A stretch of 64,000 bases of DNA. Origin: Heligmosomoides polygyrus polygyrus. Lineage: Eukaryota > Nematoda > Chromadorea > Rhabditida > Heligmosomidae. Every line of letters begins with the position of its first letter. Positions within the stretch are counted from its first letter, which is position 1. The DNA lies in NCBI GenBank assembly GCA_947396885.1, contig CANDYH010000045.1, positions 1 to 64,000 on the forward strand, given 5' to 3'. The notes under the pieces are model-generated. The model was not told where the DNA came from, made no database searches, and worked only from the letters and a program-made list of their open reading frames with translations. Below are positions 34,380 through 45,591 of this stretch, one piece after another. Position numbers and translations under genes: made by a program.

Positions 34380-37300
34380 GCTGTATGGGCTAGACTGCTA
34401 GATACCCGGATACCTGCGCTATTGGATACGGGATCCATGATCAGTATAGTGCCAGTAGAGGTACTTGCTAGAGCAAAGGACCGGAAGCGAAGTAGCATCC
34501 CACATTACAGATAGTCCGGTCGATGAGGTATTGTTAGGGACTAATGTATTAGAAGACTTGGGCGTGGAGCTAAAGATCGCTAAGCAGAATACTGAGGAAT
34601 CCAGTGGAGGACACCCCGCTTTCCGGAAAGTGACCCCGCTTTCCGGAAGGTGACGGTGGCGAAAAGGATATATGTACATACCACCGCATGGGTCAGGCGT
34701 GCTCTTTGCTCGCTGCGAGGTGAGTTATGCGGAAGAAGGAGTGCTGTGGCCCACAATAAAGGGTCTTGAGTGCGGAATATTTAAAGTAAGCAACCAGGAG
34801 ATTGCCGTATTGGTGGTAAATGATAGTGAAGAGCCAATGGTCCTAGGAGAAGAAGAAGAAATAGGGCATTGGGGAACAGAAAAGTGGAAAGAAAGTTGGG
34901 AAGAATTTAATCCCTCACGGTGGCCGAAGATGGAGGTGGATTGAACGATAGTAAGGAGAGGAAGGCTCTACTCTATCACCAAATTGAACATAGCTCTAGC
35001 GTGGAGCATCTGCCAGATGACATTAAAGAGATACTAGATCAGTTCCCGGAGGCATTTTCGGTGGCGGACAAGGAGTTGACGCAAACAGATTTGGTTGAAA
35101 TGAACATTGACACGGTAGATAACAAGCCAGTAAAGATGAAGACGCGATCAGTCCCGCTCGGTATCAGGAAAAACTTAAGGAATTGCTGGAAGACCTACAG
35201 AAAAGAAAGATAATAGAGAAAAGCTCCTCTGAATGGGCATTTCCCATAATCTTAGTGGAGAGAAAGGATGGGAGTCTTCGGTTGTGTGTAGACTATAGGG
35301 AGCTGAATAAGAAAATAAAGCAGGACTCATACCCGTTGCCGACTTTAGACGCGATTCTGCAAAATATGGCTGGGAAACGTTACTTTTCAACGTTTGATCT
35401 GTGTAGCGGATATTGGCAAATCCTCCTGTCACCAGCCGCTCGGGAAAACTCGGCTTTCACCACGACGGAAGGGCTTTTTCAGTTCAGAGTGGTTCCATTT
35501 GGCCTCAGCACAAACCCTGCTGTATTCCAAAGGCTGATGGATACAGTTCTTCATGACCTGATAGGGAACGAAGTCTTCTGTTACATAGATGATATAATGG
35601 TGTGTACGGACTATAGAGAGCGGCACTTGCATTTGTTGCGGCAAGCATTCAGTAGGCTACAAGACGCAGGATTAAGGTTGAAAGCCCAAAATTGTGTGCT
35701 ACTGCAGAAAGAAGTGAGTTTTCTGGGCTACGTTATTGACGCAACGGGAGCACACATGGTCCCGAAAAAAGTGGAGGCTATTCTAGCGTACCCTGCACCG
35801 GGCAATGTAAAAGCTTACGGACGTTCCTTGGCATGGCGTCCTTTCACAGGAAGTTCTGCCTAAGTTTTCCGAAGATAGCTGTCTGTCTGTTTGCCCTTAC
35901 GTCACCAAAAACGTCCTGGAGGTGGACGGCTAAACATGGCGAAGCTTTTGAGAAGGTCAAAGAGATGATATCTTCGGCGCCTGTTCTTAGTCAGCCAGAC
36001 ATTGGGAAGACGAGGGATGGAACACGCCCCTTTGTGATTTGCACAGACGCCTCAACGGTAGGACTAGGAGCGGTGCTGTCGCAAGAAGGGGATGATAAGT
36101 AGCTACATCCCGTGTATTTTGCTTCAAAAAGATTGAGCAACGCGAGACGGTACCAAGTGACTGATCTAGAAACGCTGGCAGTTATTTTTGCGATTAGGAG
36201 GTTTCATATGTTCATTTACGGACTCCCAACGATTGTGCTAACGGACCATCAGCCCCTCGCGGCTCTGTTTAAGAGAAGTAACGTTTCGGCGCGTTTTGTC
36301 TTAAGATGCGCACTAGAGATCCAAAGGTACAATCTGGAGATAAAGTACGTAAAGGGTAAAACCAATGTAGTAGCAGACGCGTTAAGCAGAGGTGCGGCAG
36401 GCTAGTCCAGCATTGATTCTTTAACAGAGTTGAAGAAAAGTGGATGCGCGAGATCAAGAAAGATAGCGATTTCGCTGAGACTATAGAAGCAGTGAGCAAA
36501 GGCGAAAGTGATGGTGTAAAAACGTGAGCAGGATCGAAAATTCCTTTCAGAGTGGCTGCTTTTGTGATTGAGGATGGTGAACTAAAGATGTATTTAAACT
36601 ATGGTAGTTTGGTTTACGTGGTTCCGAAGGTGGCAAGATGTCAGATTTTCCAAGAAGCGCATTCAGGATTGTTTGCGGGTCATTTAAGCTTTCATAAGCT
36701 GTATAATAGACTGAAAAGGCCAATTTTTCGGCCCGGAATGGTTCAGGACATAAGGAAGTGGACTCGTGAGTGCCAGCAGTGTTTCCTGCACATCCCAAGA
36801 TCGATGGTTATACCACCACTCAAACCAATAGTTGCGTGTCAACCGTATGAAGTCATCGGAGTAGACATCCTTGAGCTTGGCCCGACGACTAGTGGAAATC
36901 GTTACGTAGTAACGGTCATAGATCACTTTTCAAAGTTTGCAGCGGCGTATCCTGTAACGGATAAGTCTGCTGAGACCGTGACGAAAGTGCTTTTCACGAG
37001 ATGGATAGCGGATGGCTGCAGATGGCCTAAACCATAATATCTGACAATGGTGGCAAATTCGAAAACAAGGTTTTGTCTGAGCTGATGAGAATCACGAAAA
37101 TCGACCATTTCATCACAAAGGGATACAACCCGAGAGAAAATGGTCTCACGGAGCGTATGAATGGCACAATAGTAGCAACGCAAAAGTACGGGGATACCCA
37201 CAGAACCGGACGTGCGATTGCCATTCTGTTTGCTAGCATATAACATGACGCCCCATCAGTCAACTGGGGAGAGTCTATATTTTGTGTTACATGGAAGAGA

Positions 37301-37738
37301 CGTGGTACGCGATGGATAAAACTATGGAAGACTATAAGGCACAACTACTACAATCGGTAGCAGAGTCTCACGAGCGCATTCAGGAGTACAACGCGCATGT
37401 AAGGGAACAGATGAAGTATGTGAGTATGACAAGCGGCACTCCGTAGATGTAGAGAAACACGCTAAAGTAGGAGACCGCGTGTATCTGTTATCTCCCAATG
37501 AAAGAGCTTTAAATTCGCATCCGAAAGTGGTTTGTGAATGGTCGGGGCCGTATAGAGTGCTAGAGACTAGTCAGAACTCGGCTCTGATCACGCGAATTGG
37601 TGAAAACTCAGACGCAATAAGAGTTCAGTTCGAAATGTTGAGGGTAGTTCCGAATTGTATCTCTGACGACCCGTCGACACAAGAACAAGGAGAGGAAAAC
37701 GCGGTAGAAAACCCGTTATCAATAATTCATGTAACCTA
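34380..37738 (+). pseudogene. Gypsy-type pol: protease, RT, RNase H, integrase
   Basis: Protease motif LLDTRIPALLDTGSMISIV (about 34395-34450). RT (35183-35863): KSSSEWAFPIILVERKDG, FSTFDLCSGYWQI, FGLSTNPAVFQRLMD and catalytic CYIDDIMV (about 35585). RNase H: FVICTDASTVGLGAVLSQ (about 36030) and TDHQPLAALF. Integrase: HSGLFAGHLSFHKLYNRL with a downstream CQQC zinc finger, core EVIGVDILELG, ISDNGGKFEN and NPRENGLTERMNG (the D,D,E residues). The C-terminal block (37479-37738) has GPYRVLETSQNSALI. Frameshifts near 34660, 35170, 35850 and 37030 and in-frame stops (for example TAG before 36104) inactivate it. Confidence 0.85.
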
Positions 37739-37746
37739 ATGAGAGA

Positions 37747-38290
37747 TTGTTTCAGTGGAGCTGTAGAACTCTGCTACGAGTCAGAACCCTGCTATGCCCA
37801 TTGGAGAAGGGCCACTCGATGTTCAAGTGCAGCGACGGCTGTTTTGATGACGCTAAGCTGAGAGACATCCCGAACTGTTCCTTTCCGGGAGCAGTAGCGC
37901 GAGAACCGATAATTAGGCTCTGGGATGCATGGTTGGCGACAAGCATCTTCCAGAGGACGGACATCAGTCTAGGAGAGAAGATTAAGCTCCACCGGGAAGG
38001 AGCCACGTGCTACGATGCCGCTGCCCTGAAGGACGTCTTGAAAATAGCGTTCGATAAATGCATCGACTGGACCGGACCGATTTCATCACGAATACCCAGA
38101 GAATCCGTCAGCATGGGTCAATTCAAGGACATCATTTCGAAAGTTCCTACGATGAGGCTTTGCAGACGGTTCGAAAAGAGCTAACTGAGGACGCGATTCG
38201 CAATCGACTCCAAAAGAAGGGCCTCATTGGATTCATGACTGGAGAAGGTGCTTCACCGCTCGAGAAGACGGTCGATCATTCAGCGCGGTA
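37747..38290 (+). other. Open frame of unknown identity after pol
   Basis: Frames 37747-38184 and 38058-38291 overlap across a frameshift. The translation includes [20 protein letters not shown] and [14 protein letters not shown]. It may be an additional retrotransposon ORF or an unrelated fragment. I do not recognise it, and no envelope-like hydrophobic segment is visible. Confidence 0.3.
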
Positions 38291-38598
38291 GTTCTCATTT
38301 GCACGCTCATTAGGACTAAGAAAATGCGATGCTTTCTGTAGCCCTTTTGACTTAAACCGCTTATTCAGTTTCAACAAGACTACAGAAGTGATGATCAGGT
38401 GTGGGGAGAATGAAGTTCCCGAGAAATAGTAGTAAACTATTTTGATGAAATGTTTAAAACCTATACAGCATACTAGGTGAACCCACTGAGGTGTTCTCTC
38501 ATCACAGCGGTGTGGCCAAATTAACGGAACTTTTCTTTTTAAAGTTTTGTTAGCTTGTTGCACTTGAATGAACTATTTTTCATAACCATCCAGTCATT
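38291..38598. other. Unassigned region
   Basis: Nothing recognisable. This is where a 3' LTR would be expected, and no repeat of the 31897-32250 sequence is seen. Confidence 0.4.
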
Positions 38599-39155
38599 TT
38601 TTAGGGGAGCATCTGGACGGCCTTGGGAAAGCCAATGTTCGCACTCCTTGGGCAGACACAGGGTCCTGCGCCATGAGGGTACGATGATTCAGGTGTTTCT
38701 CTCGATCCTGGCGCGCGAAAGTGACATTTCGGCACGCAGGACGCTAGAGGCACTTTGGATTGCGGCGAAGAATCCGCAGGTCAATCGCAAGGAAGAGTGA
38801 ATCGCGATTGCCCAAGGATGGAGCCCTTTGTGGAGCTCTGTGGACTTTGATCTGCCAAATCTAACCCCCGAGGTACTTACGTCGGGTGGTCCCTGGGAGC
38901 ACAGCTCGTTCACTCACGATTCCTCCCAACTACGGGTGTCTGGTGGTCCAGCGACATCCACCTCGAACGTTAGTTGTATCTCGGATATCGGATCCTGCCT
39001 CTATTTTTCTTAGGAATAGTACTCCTGTAGTAAGAAATTGTGTTTGGGGGAACAGTGGTTCTACAAGTGTCTCCGGCTTTTCCAGGCTCTGAGGAAGGCG
39101 ACGACACCGAAACATCAGCCGTAATAAAGTTGATGACAATCTTGGTCAACAGCTG
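38599..39155 (+). mobile_element. Penelope-like element copy C, 3' end
   Basis: 5'-truncated PLE of another subfamily. The translation holds EHLDGLGKAN near 38606 and ARESDISARRTLEALWIAA, KNPQVNRKEE (38708-38797), the end of the GIY-YIG endonuclease (compare FWIYSRGPNVNRKGE in copy B). A 3' region of similar layout ends near GTCAACAGCTGAAC. Frameshifted and lacking RT. Confidence 0.75.
39085..39120 (+). ncRNA. Hammerhead-ribozyme-like motif, PLE copy C
   Basis: GGCT, CTGAGGA (39089-39095), an extra A, a weak GG...CC stem, GAAA (39109-39112), CATC, AGCC (39117-39120). The flanking GGCT/AGCC pairing and the core order are kept although the element has diverged. Stem III is a C-A mismatch, so activity is doubtful. 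Confidence 0.35.
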
Positions 39156-39310
39156 AACAATCTCATCTATAGATAGTCATTTTTTAGATTATTATATTCA
39201 CCAAAGTATGTGAATTTTGATTGCTATTATACTGCTGGAATATTGCTTCGCAAAGCCTTGTTGATGCACCTTAGATGGATATGTTCAGAGATACGGAACC
39301 CTACATAAAT

Positions 39311-39720
39311 ATCATACTCTATAATAACGTGCCAAGCGATGAGTCATACTATCAATCGGCACCGCCGCAGAAGTTATCAGTCATTAAATATTGAGGAGAA
39401 TTCGAGGGACGGGAGGAAAATAGGGGAAAATAGGGAAAAACGATGGCGCGAAAATAGCGAAAAATACCCAGACGTCTTCTTCCAGCGTGGAAACTATAGC
39501 CCAGGAGCACTGAGGTTGCTGAACACGAATCTGAAGTTCCTTTTTGAAGTATCAATCGCCATCAATCGATATTGAACAAATTATCGATTTTTTGTGGATG
39601 TCGTTGTCGTTTCGATTGGAGAAAATAAGGGAAGATAGGGGAAATTACGGGGTGAAAAAAAAATCGGAAAAAATCCAGACATCTTCTACGTGATTGTAAA
39701 TTCAGAAGACGTGCTGAAAA
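39311..39720 (+). repeat. Dispersed AT-rich repeat, copy 1
   Basis: Reverse complement of 54250-54570. Shared words include AAGCGATGAGTCATAC, ATACCCAGACGTCTTC and GAACACGAATCTGAAGTT. Non-coding; open frames on both strands are by-products. Confidence 0.7.
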
Positions 39721-39844
39721 TGTCTTCCAATGTGCGTGGGGTTTATAAAGCGTACCGAGCACGTCACTCAAAGTGCCTGGGATTCAGAAGACGTAGAACA
39801 CGTCGCCCAACGTGCCTGCGAAACCAGTAACACGTCGTCGGCTA

Positions 39845-40040
39845 AGGCAGGGGGGGGGGGGGGGTGGGGGGAAGGGGCAGTACTGAGGGACCAGTTGTGT
39901 GGACCAGTACCAGCAATGTGGACGAGTGCGACGGATTAATCCGTCACTAAGCGTCGCATTGCCATATCTCTTTTCAAAGTTATTTGTTTAAAATCTAATT
40001 AAAACCGTTAGGAGCCTGTCTCATTTTCTATCCAGCAATC
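39845..40040. other. G-rich tract and ACGTCG-type degenerate repeats
   Basis: A 12-14 bp G run (39849-39868) follows CACGTCGTCGGC. Bases 39928-39960 contain GCGACGGATTAATCCGTC, similar to the hairpin of the palindromic repeat at 28018. Confidence 0.4.
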
Positions 40041-40043
40041 TAA

Positions 40044-41121
40044 CCAGGATACTATCTCAACGGTAGGTCGGAACGGCGCAAATGTTGTATATGGGCAGAA
40101 CCGCCCCTCCCTGGGAAGTAACAAACTGCAGGTATCTCGACCCCAATACAACTCTGCGCAAAGTTAAGGGCGACGGAAGTCGCCTGTTGGCGCCCTGTTG
40201 ATTCACGTGCTCCACAGCTGACGGGCGCGCGCGGGGCGAGGGCTGGTATCGCGGATCAGCGCGGTGCACAGGTGGCGCAGTAGGGAAGCGCTCGGAATCG
40301 TGAGCAAGGGGTCAGGGGTTTGGATCCGGAAGGCTGCCTTTGTTTTGAAAAAAAAAATCTAAAATCCATATTTATCATATGGGTATTATAGTGTGTTATA
40401 GAGCATGTTTACATATACATATGTCACGCATACCGTTAACAATGGTGGTCCAGGCAGGGTAGCCGATTCCGCTGAAACTTCGTTTAGGGGGTTATTTGGA
40501 GTGCCGATCACGAATCTGATATCCATTCTTCACGATTCGGCTGGATAATATAAATACAGGAAGGCACAGGATTACATTCCTAAAGTTTCTGCCGGTGACG
40601 GCAGGTAGAGAAAGAATTGTGAAGAATGGATATCAGATTCGTGATCAGCACGTCAAATAACTCCGCAGACGAAGTTTCAGCAAAAAAATTTTTTTGACTG
40701 AACTCTTGTTGGTGGAGTCGGAACTTTTAAGTAGTGCCACAAAATATCTGTCATTAATAACTATAGCTTCACACAAAATAGGCTTAAAATAAGTGGCACA
40801 CAGAAGTGAACATTTTAGCTAATCTGTAGTTTGAAGCATATGTTATATGTAAACATGCTCTATAACACACTATAATACCCCTAGGTGGATTACCTATATG
40901 ATAAACATGGATTTTGCAAAAGTGCAAAGGAAACACAGTCTGCGGGATCCAAACCCCCCGACCCCTCGCTCACGAGCCCGAGCTCTTCCCTACTACGCCA
41001 CCTGTGCACTTCGCTCCGCGATACCAGCCCTCATCCCGCGCGCGCCCGTCGGCTGTGGAGCACGTGTATCAACAGGGCTCCAACAGGCGAATTCCGTCGC
41101 CCCTAACTTTGCGCAGAGTTG
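40044..41121. repeat. Large inverted repeat ending at the assembly gap
   Basis: Arms about 40130-40440 and 40830-41121 are reverse complements (CTATAACACACTATAATACC and its complement; GTGGAGCACGTG-type blocks near the ends). An inner inverted repeat (40500-40550 and 40615-40665, GAAGAATGGATATCAGATTC) lies in the spacer. Each arm carries a tRNA-like B box (GGGTTTGGATCC, and its complement at 40948-40960). The right arm runs into the N gap. Confidence 0.75.
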
Positions 41122-41321
41122 NNNNNNNNNNNNNNNNNNNNNNNNNNNNNNNNNNNNNNNNNNNNNNNNNNNNNNNNNNNNNNNNNNNNNNNNNNNNNNN
41201 NNNNNNNNNNNNNNNNNNNNNNNNNNNNNNNNNNNNNNNNNNNNNNNNNNNNNNNNNNNNNNNNNNNNNNNNNNNNNNNNNNNNNNNNNNNNNNNNNNNN
41301 NNNNNNNNNNNNNNNNNNNNN
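41122..41321. other. Assembly gap, 200 N
   Basis: Exactly 200 N, a placeholder for a gap of unknown size. It falls between two inverted repeats, a typical place for assembly collapse. Confidence 0.99.
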
Positions 41322-44150
41322 AATGCATATGCTAACAGTACACTTAAGTACTTCACGAGAAAGCGCTCACAGCTCTCCAGCTGCTTAACCTGGCTTAGTT
41401 ACAGCTGCCATTTTAGAGCGGCACACGGCAACAGTGAAGCTTCTTCGCCCTTACTCCTTCCGTCCTCGAGTTTTCGGCACTCGCAATAACACCGTTCTGT
41501 TCAGCTCGATGAGCTCTATCGAACGATGTCAATCTCGACCAATTTTGGAGATATCGATTTTTTGACAATTTCGCAACGGGGGTGAGGCCGCATCGGAAGG
41601 CCGATGACGTCACCGAAACTCAACGTTTTCGAACCTGGCCAAATTGGGCACCATTCAATAGAGCTTTTGCTGGTGAATGGAACGGTATTATCTGGAATGA
41701 CGATAACTGTGATGTGAGCGAGTAAGAGCGAGGAGAACATCGACCATTGTTGTGCTAAATTGCGCGCGGCGTGTTCTGAGCGCGATAGCTTTGTAAAGTG
41801 TGAACCTTTCCGGTTGCAGCTTGTCGGTTTTGTAGGCAGTAAAATGCTCTAGTAGCGCACTGAAATACAGCAATGTAGCTTATTATTGACAAAGTTACAG
41901 CAGTGCGAATATGCAGGTTAGCTTTGTGCGACACGATTTTTTCCAATTTCAGTCGACCTCTGCGGGAAGACGCAGAGAGCTAACGTTCTACAAATGCACA
42001 GGCGAGCAGAACGCTTAAGGTTCTTTACGATGACGTGCTCATAACTCCTAGCTGATTAAACTGCCTTAGCACCAGCTGCCATTTTAGGGCGGCGGAGTTT
42101 TAGCGTTGAAGTTTCCTGCGCCATTATTCGCCCAGGTTTGAGTATTCGACACTCGCAGTGGTACCGTTCTGTTCAGCATGGAAAGCGCTATCGAATTGTT
42201 CCAATTTCGACCGATTTTGGAAATATCGATTTTTGGCAGTTTTGCAATGAGGACGAGGCCGAGCCTGCGTGGACGATGACGTCATCGAAAATCGCTATTT
42301 TCGAACTGGCTACGTTTTCTCGTCCAAAATCATCTATGGTTTATTTGGGGCGTTGATTACGAACCCGGCGTCCGTTTTGAAAATTCCGCCGATTTCGGTA
42401 GGTTTTGGATATTCTTCTGGATAATTGAGGTGGTCGGGTCAGGATCACCGATTTGCCTCAAACTTCGTATAGGGCGAGGACTTATTCGGGGTGCCGAACA
42501 CGATGCCGAAGTTCATTTGGACGATTACGGCAGGAGACCGCCCATACCTTTAACTGAGGGTGATCGGTGGTCCTGACCCGACCACCCTCAAACGGGAAGT
42601 AACCCACTGAAATCGGCGGAATTTTCAAAAACGGATGTCGGATTCGTAATTAGCACCCCAAATAACCGCCTAGATGATTTTGGACGAAGTTTGCACGAGG
42701 AAATTTGGCCAATTCGAAATATCTGTTTTCGATGACGTCATTGTCCGCGCCGCTCGGCCAATGGTGCCAACGTCCTCGATGGGAAATTGTCAACAAATCG
42801 GTTTTCTTTGGAATTGGTCGAGAGTGACACCGTTCGATAGAGCTTTTCGTGGTGAACGAAATGTTGTTATTGGAGTGTCGAAAACCCAAATGTGGGCGAG
42901 TAAGAGGGCAGGAAACTTCAATCGCAAAAGTCCGCCGCCCTAAAATGGCAAGATGGGGCTAAGCAGTTTAGGCAGCTGGGGAGTTGCGAGCATATCGTAT
43001 TAATCCACCCTAGGTGTTTTGCTCGCCTACGCATTTGCATGTCCTTGGCTTGCCGTGTCTTCGCGCAGTGGTCGACCGAAATCGGAAAAAATTGGGTCGC
43101 ACAAGCCTCACTGCATTTTCGGAGCGCTGTAATTTAGTCCATTCATGAGCTACACCGTTATGCTTTGGAGCACGTAAAGAACCTCGTACTGCCTACAAAG
43201 TCCTCAAGATGCAGCTGAAACGATTTGATCTTGATAGAGTTATTGCGCTACGAACTCGCCCGCTCGTGCGTTTGCCAGCGGTCGCCCCACTCCATTGATA
43301 GGTTCTGTTCTATATGCATTGTTCACAGCGTACTCTAAAGCCTCCCCGGAACATAGTACAGCCATTCCTGAGTAGGGCGGGCGGAAATTTCTAATCTAGT
43401 CAGATTTCAAACGGTTCTATCATATATGCATTGTGCACGGCGCACTCTCCCCTTCTCGCTTCATAAAACCTCTTCATTTGTATAACCTGCTGTCGGTGTG
43501 TGTACTAAAGCACCTAAAGAGGGAAAGCGTTGCTATTTAGCACGACATTTGAACCGCTTCCGCTCACTTGATTGATAGGTTCGATCCTACATACATTGTG
43601 TACGGCACACTCCAAAGGCTCGTCCCATGACTGGAGCAAATCCTAAGTAAGACGGCCGAAAATTTCTTACAAAATTCTCCTAACGGTGCAAGATAGTCTT
43701 GAAGGCTTTACATTTTCCATTAAGTGAAGATAGAAACCCAGTGGGCATGCTTCCGTCCATTCGATTGATAGGTTCGATCCTATGTGCTTTGTGCACGGCG
43801 CACTCTCGGAACGTTCCAGCCATGACAGAGCACTGACAACGCACGCCATGCTTGAGGTACTCCAAAAACACTGCACGTCACATGCACGTCCTGTAAAATT
43901 AGGTGCTCCAATCGCAAAAGCCAGCTGCAGTTATTTTTTTAGGCCACCCACAGCGAAAACGCGGTGACATGGTAAAGTTTTATACATAGTTTTATAGATC
44001 TCGAGGAGACGAATCGAATAGTGCCAGCAGTTTCTGAAACAACTCAAAACTAAAGGAGTTATGAGCATGCGACCGTTTTCGACGATTTTTTCCGTCGCAA
44101 ACCGTCTTCTGACCGCGCGATGCGGGCGTATTGTACATTCAGAGCCCAAA
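41322..44150 (-). repeat. Inverted partial copy of the 27-31 kb palindromic repeat
   Basis: The reverse complement matches 27985-30690 nearly end to end. Bases 41440-41530 match 30480-30575 (ACTCGAGGACGGAAGGAG-type words), 42280-42740 match 29280-29745, and 43680-44110 match 28020-28450. The 650-bp insert of the first copy is absent because this copy ends before it. Confidence 0.8.
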
Positions 44151-45406
44151 TTGGTGCAGACAGTGTTTGAAGCTGAAAAGCAGCAATTTTTGAGTGCATT
44201 ATAAGAAGTGATCGCACCATGCAGATGACTAGCTCATCGCGATTTTCATCATATTGATAGTGTGAGTGCTGCTTAATTTAAAATGCGAATTGAAAACATG
44301 TACGTGCTCTTCAGTGGTTTTTGTTGCCAAGTAGACTAACGTTTCCATCCACGTACAGAAAAGTTTTTTCTATCAATCAAACTAAACAAACCAGTCGAGT
44401 GCATTAGGCGATCTCTTTTTTAAAACACTAAAAATTGACACTTTAAAATAAATTTTTAGGCAGTATTTTTTAAAGTAAGCAATTTTTCAAACACTGTGCC
44501 CACGGTACGACAAAAACTACTGTCGAACACATATGTTTCCACTTCGCAATTTCAAGTAAGCCACATTAACACTATCAATTAAATAAAAATTGCAGCAAGC
44601 TAGTCAACAGCATGGAGTAATCTCTTCTTATAGCACACTCAAAAATGTCTGCTTTCCTGCAATTTATAATAAACTTGGATCTCTTGTTTTTTTTTCTGAA
44701 AAAAAAAATAGAAATCTTGCTTTATTCACCTTTTTTGGACAGGCAAATTTTCAAGGAAAGTCACAGTTTTCAGTTTTCTAAAACGAGCATTTATTCTGAC
44801 ATACTTAGAAAGTATATTGTTTAGTGTGAAAGACGCTCGTTTCAATTTAAAAGATGTTCAGTTTGGTTTCGAAAAAGTTCAGTTTGCTCAGAGAAGTATC
44901 CAATTTGCTCTAAAGATGTGCAATTTGCTTAGATATTTCCTAAGACGAACATTTATTCTAACATACCTAAAAAGCATATTGTTTGCTGCGAAAGACACAA
45001 TTAACATCGAAAATTGTCCAATTTGACGTGAAAACGCGATAGCCGGAATTGGCCCTAGATTTCTCCCTTTCTCGTATTTTTCCTTTTTTCCAAACCCTTT
45101 ACCTTATGATGTTTTTGTTTGTTTGTTTGTTTTCTGATTTTTTTCTTTTAGGAGTGATAATCTTGAGACACATGAAATTTTTTATGTAATATGAATAATA
45201 ATAAAATGACATCATTATGTGAAATACAGCGTTTTCACTCGTATTTTTTTACTAGCCGTGTAAATACATCCAATACCAAATGGAAAACGCAGATTCACAG
45301 CTTGACGGCTTCAAAATCGTATTTAAAAAGTCAATATACAGCTTTGCTTCAATTTTAAAAACCCAATTTTGAATTTTTGATTTTTTTTAAGCCACAGTAC
45401 AAACTA
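44150..45406. other. AT-rich unassigned region with a local duplication
   Basis: Non-coding. Two diverged copies of about 60 bp lie at 44783-44840 and 44945-45000 (CATTTATTCTGACATACTTA versus CATTTATTCTAACATACCTA), separated by a string of TTCAGTTTG/CAATTTGCT degenerate 24-bp units. Confidence 0.5.
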
Positions 45407-45528
45407 TTAGGTTGTAACGAATTAAATGGCACTGGCTCGCGCTATTTTTGGCGCGTCTTTACGCGTTTGATCAAGAACAAACCGTAACATGTGGCATATC
45501 ATTTAGAAGCGCAAACTTTGCTCTACCG

Positions 45529-45591
45529 GTGAGTACTAAATTTTCTATGTAAAGGTGGAAAAACTTTAGAGTTTTATTGACTTTTTTGCAG
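45529..45591 (+). other. Probable 63-nt intron in the mariner 5' untranslated region
   Basis: A donor-like GTGAGTAC follows CTACCG at 45529. A strong nematode acceptor, CTTTTTTGCAG, ends at 45591, one base before the start codon ATG 45592. The length is typical of nematode introns. Inferred from splice signals alone. Confidence 0.55.

Larger units (their letters stand above)
31897..37740 (+). mobile_element. Ty3/gypsy-type LTR retrotransposon, incomplete
   Basis: A gag-protease-RT-RNase H-integrase order is readable on the + strand. The putative 5' LTR starts TGTTAGGTAGCGG (31897) at the exact break in the palindrome arm and contains AATAAA (32180-32185). No matching 3' LTR is visible downstream of 37740. 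Multiple frameshifts and stops mean it is dead. Confidence 0.75.

Noticed and set aside
37747..38184. Retroviral envelope gene after pol
   Set aside because: No signal peptide, no transmembrane segment and no cleavage or cysteine pattern; identity unknown.
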